In this document: one piece after another, positions 53,270-62,960 of the stretch
How the letters are laid out: each line of letters starts with the position of its first letter
How positions within the stretch are numbered: the stretch's first letter is position 1
Source: Nocardioides mesophilus
Lineage (GTDB): Bacteria; Actinomycetota; Actinomycetes; Propionibacteriales; Nocardioidaceae
Direction: 5' to 3'
DNA: 64,000 nucleotides
Assembly: GCF_014395785.1 (NCBI RefSeq)
Contig: NZ_CP060713.1
Span: 4,306,501 to 4,370,500 of the forward strand
The notes under the pieces: generated by a model
What the model saw: only the letters and a program-made list of their open reading frames with translations
What the model was told of the DNA's origin: nothing
Databases searched by the model: none
Made by a program: the position numbers and the translations under genes

Positions 53270-54124
53270 TCAGCTCCAGTGCGCCGGGCGCTCGAGACCG
53301 GCCGGAAGCCTGGTCCGCGCGTCGCCCCTGGCCGCCCCGACCTGCGACCGGGTGAGGAACAGCGCGCCAGTCAGGTTCGCGCCGGTCAGGTCGGCGTCGC
53401 GAAGGTCGGCCCCGAGCAGGTCCGCCCGGCGCAGGTCCGCGTCCCGCAGGTCCGCCGCGATCAGGCAGGCGCCGCGCAGGTCGGCGCAGCGTAGGTCGGC
53501 GCCGGCCAGGGTGGCTCCTGCGAAGTCGGCCCGCGCGTGGCTCGCCGGTACGGCGTCCTCCCGGCCGCGTGCCTCCTGGCTGACCGCCGTCAGCAGCGCA
53601 CCGACGTGGACCCGGACCGGGCCGACGTCGACGTCGGCCGGGCGTCCGACGGCGGCCGCCGCCAGCCGCTCCACGTCCTCCAGCGCCTCCTGCAGCCGGG
53701 CGCGCAGCGACGGCACGCCGGCGAGCGACAGAGACTCGGTGAGGTACCACAGCAGCTCGTGCAGCTGCCGGACCACCGGCAGCGCTGCGGACATCCAGGG
53801 CGCCCTCGCGAGCGCGCCGGTGGGCGCCGCACGTCCGCCCGCTCCGGCGGGGACCGGGCCGGTGCCCGACCCGGCGCCGCGGGAGATGCGCTGACCGGCG
53901 CCGAAGCAGTCGAAGGCCACGCACCCCGGCATCCCGGCCTCCCGGAGCCGCTCGTGGATGCCACAGCCGAAGTCCGCTCCCAGGTGCCTGCACGGCTCCC
54001 CGGCCGCCTTGTCGAAGCCGAAGTCGGCGGAGCGGGTGAACGGCAGCGCGACACAGCACAGGCCGACGCAGCTCGAGCAGTCTGCGCGCAGGTGCTCCCG
54101 CGCCACGGTCGTCTCCCCGGCCAT
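53270..54124 (-). CDS. Pentapeptide repeat protein with N-terminal Cys cluster
   Basis: 284 residues. Residues 16-73 hold CSSCVGLCC and six further... Cys positions (EPCRHLGADFGCGIHERL, MPGCVAFDCFG), arranged like a zinc or iron-sulfur binding module. The C-terminal ~75 residues are A[DN]LxX pentapeptide repeats (FAGATLAGADLRCADLRG and onward to NLTGALF), forming a right-handed quadrilateral helix. A helical linker with GVPSLRARLQEALEDVERL separates them. Function unknown; similar two-part proteins are frequent in actinobacteria. Confidence 0.87.
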   Translation of the reverse strand: MAGETTVAREHLRADCSSCVGLCCVALPFTRSADFGFDKAAGEPCRHLGADFGCGIHERLREAGMPGCVAFDCFGAGQRISRGAGSGTGPVPAGAGGRAAPTGALARAPWMSAALPVVRQLHELLWYLTESLSLAGVPSLRARLQEALEDVERLAAAAVGRPADVDVGPVRVHVGALLTAVSQEARGREDAVPASHARADFAGATLAGADLRCADLRGACLIAADLRDADLRRADLLGADLRDADLTGANLTGALFLTRSQVGAARGDARTRLPAGLERPAHWS

Positions 54125-54191
54125 GGCTCGACCCTAGTGCGGTCCGCCGGTCATGCCCGTCCGCCCCTGCGACCCCGGGGCCCTCGGGGTG

Positions 54192-54347
54192 TCAGAGCCG
54201 GCGGCGCAGCGGCATTTCGCGACGCTCGCCGACCGCGAAGGCCACGCCGAGCTCGCGGTCCCAGGCGGCGACCCGGCGGCGGCGGAACGCGACAAGGCCG
54301 CACCCGACGGCCAGCAGCAGGACACCCAGCAGCAGCAATGTGGTCAT
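54192..54347 (-). CDS. Small single-pass membrane protein
   Basis: 51 residues from ATG 54347, with a strong GGAGGGG 5 bases upstream. One helix (TLLLLGVLLLAVGCGLVAF) followed by a basic stretch RRRR and a short cytosolic tail ending in PLRRRL. Supported mainly by the ribosome site and the clean membrane profile. No family recognised. Confidence 0.6.
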   Translation of the reverse strand: MTTLLLLGVLLLAVGCGLVAFRRRRVAAWDRELGVAFAVGERREMPLRRRL

Positions 54348-54465
54348 GAGACCCCTCCGACGAACCCGGAGCTGCGGCGATCCGCCACGGCTCCCCCCGA
54401 CCACGACGGTACGCGCCCCCCGTGCGGTGCGTGCGGCTTTTGTCCGTCCTGCCCCTGTTCGCGCC

Positions 54466-55680
54466 TCACTTCAGGTCCGCAGAGGTCTTGCCCAGCAGCC
54501 GTCGCGCGACGATGAGCTGCTGGATCTGCTGGGTGCCCTCGAAGATGTCGAGGATCTTGGAGTCGCGCGCCCACTTCTCGAGCAGGTCGTGCTCGCTGTA
54601 GCCGAGGCTGCCGGCCAGCTCGACGCAGCGCAGCGTGATGTCGCTACCGGTCCGGCCGGCCTTCGCCTTCGCCATCGACGCCTCGAGCGAGTTCGGCCGG
54701 CGGTTGTCGGCCATCCAGGCGGCCTGCAGGGTGAGCAGGTACGCCGCCTCCCAGTCCGCCTCCATCTGCAGGTACGTCGCCGCCGCTGCTGACTGGGTCA
54801 GCGCCGGCCGGTCGTAGTCGATCTGCACGCCCGCCTGCTCGAGCAGGTCGCGGGTGAGCTCGAGCGACGCCCGGGAGCAGCCGAGCGCCATCGCGGCCAC
54901 GAGCGGGCGGGTGTTGTCGAAGGTCGCCATCGCGCCGGCGAACCCCTGGTCGGCGTCCACCCCGGGGCTGCCCAGCAGGTTCTCCCGGGGCACCCGGCAG
55001 TTCTCGAGGAGGATCGTCGCGGTGTCGGAGGCACGGATCCCGAGCTTGCGCTCCAGCCGTTCCACCCGCATGCCGGGCGTGCCCTTGGGGACCACGAAGG
55101 ACTTGATCGCAGCGCGTCCCATGGCGGGGTCGAGGGTGGCCCAGACGACGACCGCGTCGGACCGATCGCCCGCGGTGACGTAGATCTTCTCGCCGTTGAG
55201 CACGTAGTGGTCGCCGTCGGGCACCGCGGTCGTCCGGATGCTCGCGGTGTCCGAGCCGCAGCCGGGCTCGGTGATCGCCATCGACGCCCACACGCCCGCG
55301 AACCGCTTCGCCTGCTCCTCGTCGGCCACGGAGGCGATCGCCGAGTTGCCCAGCCCCTGCCGCGGCATCGACAGCAGCAGCCCGACGTCGCCCCAGCACA
55401 TCTCCAGGATCGAGAGGACCGAGGCCAGGTGCGTGCCGTTCCTGGTGCCGGTGCCGTCCTCCTCCTCCGCGGGCCGCCGTACTCCGGAGGCGCCCGCTCC
55501 GCTGGCCTGGCCGGACTCCGCGAGCCCGTCGATCAGGGCCGCGAGCATGTCGAGCTCCTTGGGGTACTCGTGCTCGGCGAGGTCGTACTTGCGGGAGTTC
55601 GGGCGCAGCAGGTTCATGGCCACCTGGTGCGCGTTGCCGATGAGCGGCCGGAACTTGCGGGGGGTCTCGAGGTTGATCAT
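54466..55680 (-). CDS. fadE: Acyl-CoA dehydrogenase
   Basis: 404 residues. FAD motif MAITEPGCGSDTASI and the canonical catalytic Glu in IFEGTQQIQQL, as in medium-chain enzymes. It oxidises acyl-CoA to trans-2-enoyl-CoA. It follows another acyl-CoA dehydrogenase by 49 bases, and the two may form a hetero-oligomer or act in sequence, as with paired FadE proteins of actinobacterial steroid and fatty acid catabolism. Confidence 0.92.
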   Translation of the reverse strand: MINLETPRKFRPLIGNAHQVAMNLLRPNSRKYDLAEHEYPKELDMLAALIDGLAESGQASGAGASGVRRPAEEEDGTGTRNGTHLASVLSILEMCWGDVGLLLSMPRQGLGNSAIASVADEEQAKRFAGVWASMAITEPGCGSDTASIRTTAVPDGDHYVLNGEKIYVTAGDRSDAVVVWATLDPAMGRAAIKSFVVPKGTPGMRVERLERKLGIRASDTATILLENCRVPRENLLGSPGVDADQGFAGAMATFDNTRPLVAAMALGCSRASLELTRDLLEQAGVQIDYDRPALTQSAAAATYLQMEADWEAAYLLTLQAAWMADNRRPNSLEASMAKAKAGRTGSDITLRCVELAGSLGYSEHDLLEKWARDSKILDIFEGTQQIQQLIVARRLLGKTSADLK

Positions 55681-55729
55681 CGGCGGCTTCCCGTCGTCGG
55701 TGCGGAGGTGCCGGGCTGCGTGGCGACGT

Positions 55730-57103
55730 TCACACGAGCACGCCCCCCTCGATCACGGCGATCGCCCGCAGGTCGCGGTACCACCGCTCCACCGGGTGCT
55801 CCTTGACGAAGCCGTGACCGCCGAGCAGCTGGACCCCGTCGCTGCCGATCTTCATGCCGCGCTCGGCGCAGAGCCGGCGGGCCAGTGCCACCTCCCGACC
55901 CACCGACCTGCCCCGTCCGGCGCGCGAGGCGGCGCGGTAGGTGACCAGGCGCATGCCCTGCAGCTCGATCCCGATGTCGGCGACCATGAACGCCACCGCC
56001 TGCCGGTTGCTGATCGGCTCGCCGAAGGCGTGGCGCTCGTTGACGTAGGGCACGACGTGGTCGAGCACCGCCTGGGCCGTCCCGACGGCCAGGGCGCACC
56101 AGCCCAACCGGGCCAGCCGGACGCACTCGAGGTGGTCCTCCCGGGAGCCGAGCAGGGACGACCCGCTCACGTGCACCCCGCGCAGGACCAGTCGGGTCAG
56201 CTCGGCGGCGCGCAGGCCCATCGAGGGCTCGGCCTCGATCTCGACGCCGGGAGTCCCGGACTCCACCAGGAACAGCCGGGGCTCACCGTCGAGCTCGGCG
56301 CCGACGACGAACAGCTCGGCCGCTGCGCCCCGCGGCACCATCGACTTGACCCCGTCGAGGACGAACCCGGCCCCGTCGGGGCGCGCCCGGGTCGCCGGCC
56401 GCAGCGGGTCGAACAGCACCGCGGGCTCGGTGAGCGCGAGCGCCGCGGCGGGAACGTCGTCACCGGTGAACGCGGGCAGGTACGTCGCCTGCTGCTCCTC
56501 GTCGCCCCACAGCGACAGCGCGGTGGCCACCGCCCCCGGCGCCAGCGAGGCGACGGCCAGACCCATGTCGCCGCGGGCCAGGGCCTCGGCCACCAGGGTC
56601 GCGGCCATCGTGGACCGCTCGGTCGCGATGCCGCCCAGCTCCTCGGGGACGCCGATCAGCGGGAGCCCGATCTGGCGACCCGCACGGAGCACCTCCGCCG
56701 GCGCCGCAGTCGCGTCGTCGGCCGCGGCGGCCGCCGGGCGGACCACCTCGTCGGCGAACGCGCGGACCACGTCGAGCAGCAGCTGCTCGTCCTCGGTCGG
56801 GGTGAGGTCGAAGCGCCCGGTCGCCGGTGCGTGCGGCAGCCGGGCCGGGCCGGAGCCGATCCGGCCGGCCCGGGCGAACTGCCGGCTGACCGCCCCCGCC
56901 GTGCGGAACCCGGCGCGGGTCGCCTCGAAGACCACCCGTTCGGCAGGCCGGCGCAGCCCGAGCCGGTCCAGCGCTGAGGTCTGGGCGAGCCGGTTCAGCG
57001 CGGCGACCGCGTAGCCGATCGGGTCGGTGCGCTCGCGGGAGGACAGCCCGTGACGAGGCGGGCGCCTGGTGTCGCGACGGGCAGCAGGCGTGGGGAGCGA
57101 CAT
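55730..57103 (-). CDS. Acyl-CoA dehydrogenase family protein
   Basis: 457 residues, longer than usual, with an ~85-residue N-terminal Arg/Ala-rich extension before the dehydrogenase domain starts at DLTPTEDEQLLLDVV. The FAD region is changed to LALTEPAVLFDP, and the C-terminus ends RAIAVIEGGVLV with a possible catalytic Glu but lacks the usual final helix. Altered FAD motif and truncated end suggest it could be a partner subunit to the canonical enzyme downstream. A 17-base palindrome lies 9 bases before the start. Confidence 0.85.
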   Translation of the reverse strand: MSLPTPAARRDTRRPPRHGLSSRERTDPIGYAVAALNRLAQTSALDRLGLRRPAERVVFEATRAGFRTAGAVSRQFARAGRIGSGPARLPHAPATGRFDLTPTEDEQLLLDVVRAFADEVVRPAAAAADDATAAPAEVLRAGRQIGLPLIGVPEELGGIATERSTMAATLVAEALARGDMGLAVASLAPGAVATALSLWGDEEQQATYLPAFTGDDVPAAALALTEPAVLFDPLRPATRARPDGAGFVLDGVKSMVPRGAAAELFVVGAELDGEPRLFLVESGTPGVEIEAEPSMGLRAAELTRLVLRGVHVSGSSLLGSREDHLECVRLARLGWCALAVGTAQAVLDHVVPYVNERHAFGEPISNRQAVAFMVADIGIELQGMRLVTYRAASRAGRGRSVGREVALARRLCAERGMKIGSDGVQLLGGHGFVKEHPVERWYRDLRAIAVIEGGVLV

Positions 57104-57111
57104 GACCTCAC

Positions 57112-57128
57112 TGTAACTAGCAGTTACA
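57112..57128. promoter_or_regulatory. 17-base palindromic operator TGTAACT-AGC-AGTTACA
   Basis: Perfect 7-base half sites with a 3-base centre, the only AT-rich stretch in the gap between the acyl-CoA dehydrogenase pair and peptide deformylase. Typical of a TetR-type operator over a promoter. The cognate regulator is not adjacent. Confidence 0.6.
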
Positions 57129-57206
57129 CACGCCGCGCCGGGCCGCTCCCGGGAGGGTCCTCACCCGATCCGGCCCGTCCGTCGCCGCTTTCCTAGGATG
57201 GCCGCC

Positions 57207-57788
57207 ATGTCCGAACCGACCCCCGTCCCGCCCGAGCTCCCCGACGGTGGCACCGTCCGTCCCATCACCCGGTGGGGCGAGGATGTGATGCACCGGGTGC
57301 AGGAGCCGGTCACCGAGTTCGACGACGACCTGCGCCGGCTGGCGGCGGACATGGTCGCCACGATGTACGCCGCCGACGGGGTCGGTCTCGCCGCGTGCCA
57401 GATCGGCGTGGACCGGTCGATCTTCGTCTTCGACTGCCCCGACGACACCGGGGTCCACCACCGGGGCGTGGTGTGCAACCCGGTCATCCTGTTGCCGGAG
57501 GGCCGGGACCGGCGCCTCGACGACGACGACGAGGGCTGCCTGTCGTTGCCCGGCGCGTTCGTGCCGCTGGCCCGGCCCGACTACGCCGCGGTGGACGGCC
57601 AGGACCTCGACGGCCGCCCCGTGCGCTTCGCCGGCCACGGGTTGCTGGCCCGGTGCCTCCAGCACGAGACCGACCACTGTCAGGGCACGGTCTTCGGCGA
57701 CCGGCTCAACCGGCGCGCCCGCAAGAAGCTCTACAAGGAGCACGACGAGCACACCGACGAGTACCCACCCGGTTGGCCTGTTTCCTGA
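57207..57788 (+). CDS. def: Peptide deformylase
   Basis: 193 residues. The three metal motifs are GVGLAACQIG, EGCLSLPG and QHETDHCQG (HExxH). It removes the formyl group from nascent proteins, Fe2+ or Zn2+-dependent. ATG 57207 is preferred over 57198 because AGG sits 8-9 bases upstream. Short acidic C-terminal tail. Genomes of this group usually carry a second def. Confidence 0.95.
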   Translation: MSEPTPVPPELPDGGTVRPITRWGEDVMHRVQEPVTEFDDDLRRLAADMVATMYAADGVGLAACQIGVDRSIFVFDCPDDTGVHHRGVVCNPVILLPEGRDRRLDDDDEGCLSLPGAFVPLARPDYAAVDGQDLDGRPVRFAGHGLLARCLQHETDHCQGTVFGDRLNRRARKKLYKEHDEHTDEYPPGWPVS

Positions 57789-57862
57789 CTGTTCACCTGT
57801 TTTGACTCGGATGCCTGATTCCCCGCGACAGAATGTCCCCGTTCGCACAAGGGGGAGGGAAC

Positions 57863-59616
57863 ATGGCTACGACGCGCCGGCGCGCCGGAATCCGCACCGG
57901 GGTGGGACTGGTGCTGGCAGGCATGCTCGGGGTGCTCGTCGGCATGGGCCTGGACCGAGACACCACGGCAACCGCGAGCAGCGACCTGTTCGCCGGGGCC
58001 CTGCCGGCCGTCCCGCACTACGCCGGACCCCCGGCGAAGCGGCCGAACGTGGTCGTGGTGATGGCCGATGACATGCGCACCGACGACCTGCGCTTCATGC
58101 CCTCGGTGCGGCGGCTGATGGGCCGCACCGGGCTGACCTTCCGCAACTCGTTCAGCCCCGACCCGCTGTGCTGTCCGGCCCGGGCCTCGTTCCTCACCGG
58201 CGATTACTCCCACAACCACGGGGTCCTCTCGCACGCCGCGCCGTGGGGGTTCCAGGCCTTCGACGACCACGCGACGCTGGCGACGGCGTTGCGTGGTGGC
58301 GGCTACCGCACTGCCTTCGTCGGGAAGTACCTCAACGGCTACGGCCGCATGCGCTCCAAGGTCACCGGCGGACCGTCGTTCCGCTACGTCCCCGCGGGCT
58401 GGACCGACTGGATCGGCGCCGTGGAGCGGCCGCCGGACAGCGGCTACAGCTCTGGCGGCACCTACGACTACTTCCACACGCTCTTCAACGTCAACGGCCG
58501 CATCGACGACACCCACAAGGGGCAGTACCAGACCAACGTGCTGGGCACCCTCGCCCGCAACCTGGTCACCAAGTACAGCCGCGGCCGCGCCCCGTTCTTC
58601 CTGTACCTCTCCTCCGTCGCGCCGCACCACGGCGGTCCTTCGGAGGCCGGCGACCCGATGGGGATCCGTTCCTCGGGCGGCGGCACCATCGACCTGGTCA
58701 CCCCGGCCCGGCCTGACTGGGTGAAGGGCCGCTTCGACGCGCGCCTGACCCGCGCCCCCGGTCTGCCCGCCGACGGCGGCCCGGCCGAGGCGGACCTGTC
58801 CGACAAGCCCCGGCCGCTGCGCCACAAGGAGGAACCGAACCGGGCCGAACGGGCCGGGATGCTCAACGCCGCGCGTCAGCGGGCGGAGGCCCTCTTGGTC
58901 CTGGACCAGGAGGTCGGCCGACTGGTCACCCGGTTGAAGCGCACCGACGAGTGGCGCAACACCGTGCTGGTGTTCACCTCCGACAACGGCTACTTCCTCG
59001 GCGAGCACCGGATCCGCCAGGGCAAGATCAAGGCCTACGAGCCGTCGTTGCGGGTGCCGTTCCTCGTCACCGGGGCGGGCATCCCCCACGGCAGACGCTT
59101 CGACCCCGTCACGACCGTCGACCTGACCGCCACCATCGCCGACCTCGCCCGGGTGGAGTCGGCCATGCCCTACGCCGCTGACGGCCACTCCGTCGCGCGC
59201 AGCTTCCAGGCCGACCGGGGCTGGACCGTGCCGATCGTCACCGAGGGCCACGAGGGCGAGCAGGGCACCACCTTCTTCCCTGCCGGCGGTGAGCCGAAGG
59301 CAGCCGGCTTCAACGACGGCCGGACGACGATCGGGATCCGCACCCCCAGTTCAAGTACGTCCGCTACTCCAACGGCGAGGCCGAGCTCTACGACCTCGAC
59401 CGCGACCCGAACGAGCTCGAGAACGTCATCGACAGCGCCGACTACGTGGAGGCCAGGACCGCGCTGCAGAAGCTGTGGTGGGGTTACCGCAACTGCGCCG
59501 GGCCCGCCTGCCAGCTCCCGCTGCCCGCGGCGCTGCAGCGGGCGCCCCGGGAGAACCAGGCGGCGACCAACCTGCAGTCGCGCGGCGTGGAGTCGGTCTA
59601 CGGCTACTTCCGCTGA
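57863..59616 (+). pseudogene. Secreted sulfatase, frame broken by one base
   Basis: GGGGGAGGGA precedes ATG 57863. Signal peptide GVGLVLAGMLGVLVGMGL. Sulfatase features: metal-site MADDMRTDDL, the formylglycine motif C103-C-P-A-R (CxPxR), GKYLNGYG and FTSDNGYFLGEH. After GIRTP the frame is lost; the alternate frame reads QFKYVRYSNGEAELYDLDRDPNE, the standard C-terminus, to a stop at 59616. The span is 1754 bases, one short of 584 residues; one C missing in the CCCCC run at 59343-59347 explains it. It would hydrolyse a sulfate ester outside the cell; an anaerobic or FGE maturase is needed. Confidence 0.85.
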
Positions 59617-59664
59617 GGAAGGAGGGCGCGGCGGCCGCCGGGCACGGCGACCCCCGGGGGACGC

Positions 59665-60468
59665 TCAGCGGCGCTGCAGTGCGTAGCAGGCGACCGCGGC
59701 CGCGGCGGCCACGTTGAGGCTGTCGATGCCCGGACGCATCGGGATGATCGCCCGCCGGTCCGCGCTGGCCTGCCACCGCGGCGAGAGGCCGTGCCCCTCG
59801 CCGCCGAGCACCAGCGCGACCCGGTCGAGTCCGGCCACCGCCTGCTCCAGCGGCTCGGCGTCCGGCGTCAGGGTCATCGCCACGGTGGTGAACCCCTGTG
59901 CGGAGAGGTCGGGCAGCGCGTCGTACCAGTCCGGCAGCCGGGTCCAGGGCAGCGCGAACACCGCACCCATGGCGACCTTCACCGCGCGCCGGTACAACGG
60001 GTCGGCGCACCGCGGGGAGAGCAGCACGGCGTCGACGTCCAGCGCAGCCGCGGAGCGCAGCACGGCTCCGACGTTCGTGTGGTCGACGATGTCCTCGAGG
60101 ACCAGCACGGTCCGGGCCCCCTGCAGCACCTCGGCCACCGCGGGCAGCGGCCGCCGGCACAGCGAGGCCAGCGCACCGCGATGCACGTGGAAGCCGGTGA
60201 CCTGCTCCGCGAGCGCCTCGGAGACCACGAAGCAGGGGGCGTCGCTGCGCCCGAGCACGTCGGAGAGCCCGTCGAGCCAGCGCGGCGCCATCAGGAAGGA
60301 CCTCGGCTCGTAGCCGCCCTCGACCGCGCGGCGCACGACCTTCTCCCCCTCCGCCAGGAAGAGCCCGTGCTCGGTCTCGAGGTGCTTGCGCAGCTCGACG
60401 TCGCGCAGGGCGCGGTAGTCACCGAGCCGCGGGTCGTCGGGATCCTCGATCGTGATCAGGCGAGCCAC
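59665..60468 (-). CDS. TrmH/SpoU family RNA 2'-O-methyltransferase
   Basis: 267 residues from GTG 60468, overlapping the siroheme synthase stop by 13 bases. SpoU motifs NVGAVLRSAAALDVDAVLLS, VALVLGGEGHGLS and IPMRPGIDSLNVAAAAAVACYAL form the trefoil-knot SAM site; an N-terminal substrate-binding domain (LAEGEKVVRRAVEGGYEP) is present. Target is tRNA or rRNA 2'-O-ribose. Confidence 0.92.
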   Translation of the reverse strand: MARLITIEDPDDPRLGDYRALRDVELRKHLETEHGLFLAEGEKVVRRAVEGGYEPRSFLMAPRWLDGLSDVLGRSDAPCFVVSEALAEQVTGFHVHRGALASLCRRPLPAVAEVLQGARTVLVLEDIVDHTNVGAVLRSAAALDVDAVLLSPRCADPLYRRAVKVAMGAVFALPWTRLPDWYDALPDLSAQGFTTVAMTLTPDAEPLEQAVAGLDRVALVLGGEGHGLSPRWQASADRRAIIPMRPGIDSLNVAAAAAVACYALQRR

Positions 60469-61706
60469 GGGTACCGGTCCGGGTGCGCGACGGCCACGAC
60501 CGGTCCGACGACCACGATCGCGGGCGCGCGGACCCGCTCCCGCGCCACGTCCTCGCCGACCTCGCCCAGGGTGGAGAGCAGGGTGCGCTCCCCCGGCATC
60601 GTGCCCTCGGAGATGACGGCCACCGGGGTGTCGGCCTCCCGGCCGTCCTTCTGCAGGGCCTCCGCGATCGCGGACAGGTTCTGCACCGCCATCAGCAGGA
60701 CGACGGTGCCGCGCAGCCGGGCCACCGCCGGCCACTCCACCAGCGAGTCCGCGTGACCGGGTGGCAGGTGCCCCGAGACCACCGTGAAGTCGTGGGCCAC
60801 CCCGCGATGCGTGACCGGGATCCCGGCCGCGGCCGGCACCGCGATCGCGCTGGTGATGCCGGGCACGACCCGGCACGGTACGCCGGCCGCCGCGCAGGCC
60901 AGCGCCTCCTCGTAGCCGCGGCCGAAGACGAAGGAGTCGCCGCCCTTGAACCGGACCACCCGCTTGCCGGCCCGCGCGTGCTCCACGATGACCCGGTTGA
61001 TCTCCTCCTGCGCCGCCGACCGGCCGCGCGGCAGCTTGGCCACGTCGACGATCTCCACGTCCGGGGACAGCTCGTTGAGCAGCTCGCGGGGCGCCAGCCG
61101 GTCGGCCACCACGACGTCGGCCTCGGCCAGGGCCCGGCGGGCCGCGACGGTGACGAGCTCCGGGTCACCGGGGCCTCCGCCGACGAGCACCACGCCCGGC
61201 TCCCGCTCGTGGTCGTGCGGCGCCACGATCGCCCCGTCGCGGAGCCCGGCCACCACCGCGTCGCGCACCGCTGCCGAGCGCCGGGGCTCACGGTTGGCGA
61301 GCACCGCGACGGTGACGCCGGCGTGCCGCCCGACGGCCGGCGTCCAGGCGGTGGCCTTCGGAGCGTCGTCGGCCCGCACACAGAAGATCCTCCGGGCCTC
61401 GGCCTCGGCGCCGACCAGCTCGTTGACCTCGCTGTCGTCGGTGGCGGCGAGGACGTACCACGCGTCGTCGAGGTCCGCGGCGACGAAGCCGCGCTGGTGC
61501 CAGGTGACCTCCCCGGCGCCGGCCAGACCCTCGACGGCGGGCGTGGTCTGCGGCGCCACCACGACCACGTCGGCACCCGCGGCCACCAGCCCGGGGATCC
61601 GGCGCTGGGCCACCAGCCCGCCGCCGACCACCAGGACCCGCCGGCCGGCGAGCCGGAGTCCCACCGGGTAGGGCGGGTGGGGTTCCACGCCGGAGTCGTC
61701 GCTCAT
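60456..61706 (-). CDS. cysG: Siroheme synthase: precorrin-2 dehydrogenase fused to uroporphyrinogen-III C-methyltransferase
   Basis: 416 residues from ATG 61706. Residues ~15-160 are the NAD-dependent precorrin-2 dehydrogenase/ferrochelatase part (VLVVGGGLVAQRRIPGLVAAGADVVVVAP); ~165-416 are SUMT (VVLVGGGPGDPELVTVAARRAL, FKGGDSFVFGRGYEEA, VVPGITSAIAVPAAAGIPVTHRG). It makes siroheme for sulfite and nitrite reductases. No assimilatory genes are in view. Confidence 0.94.
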   Translation of the reverse strand: MSDDSGVEPHPPYPVGLRLAGRRVLVVGGGLVAQRRIPGLVAAGADVVVVAPQTTPAVEGLAGAGEVTWHQRGFVAADLDDAWYVLAATDDSEVNELVGAEAEARRIFCVRADDAPKATAWTPAVGRHAGVTVAVLANREPRRSAAVRDAVVAGLRDGAIVAPHDHEREPGVVLVGGGPGDPELVTVAARRALAEADVVVADRLAPRELLNELSPDVEIVDVAKLPRGRSAAQEEINRVIVEHARAGKRVVRFKGGDSFVFGRGYEEALACAAAGVPCRVVPGITSAIAVPAAAGIPVTHRGVAHDFTVVSGHLPPGHADSLVEWPAVARLRGTVVLLMAVQNLSAIAEALQKDGREADTPVAVISEGTMPGERTLLSTLGEVGEDVARERVRAPAIVVVGPVVAVAHPDRYPWLA

Positions 61707-61803
61707 CGCCCCATTCTCACCGCCGGTCGCACCAGCCTGGAACGCGCCCACTGGGCGGACTAGGGTCGAGGACGACCGTGTCCCGTGATGTAACGGAGGA
61801 TCG

Positions 61804-62325
61804 ATGAGCCTGGAGCGCCCCGTCAGCCCGAACCCCTACGACCTGCTCCCGCAGGTCCCGTCGTTCTCCGTCACCAGCACCGACGTGCAGGACGGGCAGC
61901 CGCTCTCCGACGCGCAGGTCGCCTCCGGCGGCAACACCTCGCCCCAGCTCAGCTGGTCGGGGGCGCCCGAGGGCACCAAGAGCTACACCGTCACCTGCTT
62001 CGACCCCGACGCGCCGACCCCGTCCGGGTTCTGGCACTGGGTGCTCGTCGACATCCCCGCGGACGTGACGTCGCTGGACACCGGTGCCGCGTCGAAGGAC
62101 CTGCCCGGCAAGGCGTTCCAGTGCTGCAACGACGGCGGTGAGCCCGGCTTCATGGGGGCGGCGCCGCCGAAGGGCGACCAGGTGCACCGCTACTTCTTCG
62201 TCGTGCACGCCGTCGGTGAGGAGAGCCTGGGCGTCGACGCGGACGCGTCGCCGGCGGTGGTCTCGTTCAACCTGGCCTTCAAGACGCTGGGCCGCGCGGT
62301 CCTGCAGGGCACCTACCAGCACTGA
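61804..62325 (+). CDS. YbhB/YbcL family Raf kinase inhibitor-like protein (PEBP)
   Basis: 173 residues, GGAGG before ATG 61804. PEBP-like motifs: [42 protein letters not shown] and GYMG-like [23 protein letters not shown]. Ligand-binding protein; bacterial role unclear. Divergent from siroheme synthase. Confidence 0.93.
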   Translation: MSLERPVSPNPYDLLPQVPSFSVTSTDVQDGQPLSDAQVASGGNTSPQLSWSGAPEGTKSYTVTCFDPDAPTPSGFWHWVLVDIPADVTSLDTGAASKDLPGKAFQCCNDGGEPGFMGAAPPKGDQVHRYFFVVHAVGEESLGVDADASPAVVSFNLAFKTLGRAVLQGTYQH

Positions 62326-62331
62326 GGCGTG

Positions 62332-62359
62332 GAGCCGGTCGGCGCCCGCCGACCGGCTC
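62332..62359. terminator. Perfect 12-base hairpin terminator
   Basis: GAGCCGGTCGGC (62332-62343) pairs with GCCGACCGGCTC (62348-62359), loop GCCC, between the convergent PEBP and NUDIX stops; it overlaps the NUDIX stop codon. Confidence 0.65.
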
Positions 62360-62837
62360 AGCCCTTGAGCCGGGCGTAGTCCTCGCTCTCGAGGAACCGG
62401 GGCAGCAGGTACGCCGTGCCCGGCGTCAGGTCGAGCTCGCCGAGCCGCGCCGGGTCCACGAAGACGATCTGGCGGCCCTCGCCGACCTCGATGTCGTCGT
62501 CCCCGAGCTCGGTCGCGCCGACCCAGACCTTCCACCGGTCGGCCAGGTGCGTGGAGACCTTCGGGGAGTGCTGGACGACCTCGTCGAACCACAGCTCGAG
62601 ACCGTCCAGGCGCAGCCCGGTCTCCTCGAGCAGCTCCCGGTGCAGCGCCTCCTCCCAGCCCTCCCCCGGGTCGAGGTGGCCCCCGACCAGGCCCCACTGC
62701 TCCGGAGCGACCGCGGCGTGCTCGTCGCGCTCCTGGAGCAGCAGCCAGCCGCGACGGTCGACGAGCAGGACGCTGGCCAGCAGGCAGTTGCGCTCCTCGC
62801 AGGCGGGCGGGTCGGTGGTGACGGCGGGCTCGGTCAT
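62358..62837 (-). CDS. NUDIX hydrolase
   Basis: 159 residues from ATG 62837. Nudix box GGHLDPGEGWEEALHRELLEETGL fits G-x5-E-x7-REUxEExGU. An N-terminal tail with ACEERNC precedes the fold. It hydrolyses a nucleoside diphosphate derivative; substrate unknown. Confidence 0.9.
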   Translation of the reverse strand: MTEPAVTTDPPACEERNCLLASVLLVDRRGWLLLQERDEHAAVAPEQWGLVGGHLDPGEGWEEALHRELLEETGLRLDGLELWFDEVVQHSPKVSTHLADRWKVWVGATELGDDDIEVGEGRQIVFVDPARLGELDLTPGTAYLLPRFLESEDYARLKG

Positions 62838-62960
62838 GCAGCTCCTCGGGTCGACGGTTCTCGGCAGCGTTCCCAGCACCGGCGGCGCGCCGACGCGGTT
62901 TGCCCCGGTGGACGCCGTACTGCACACTGGCTCACCCACAATCTCACAGCGACGCCCGAC

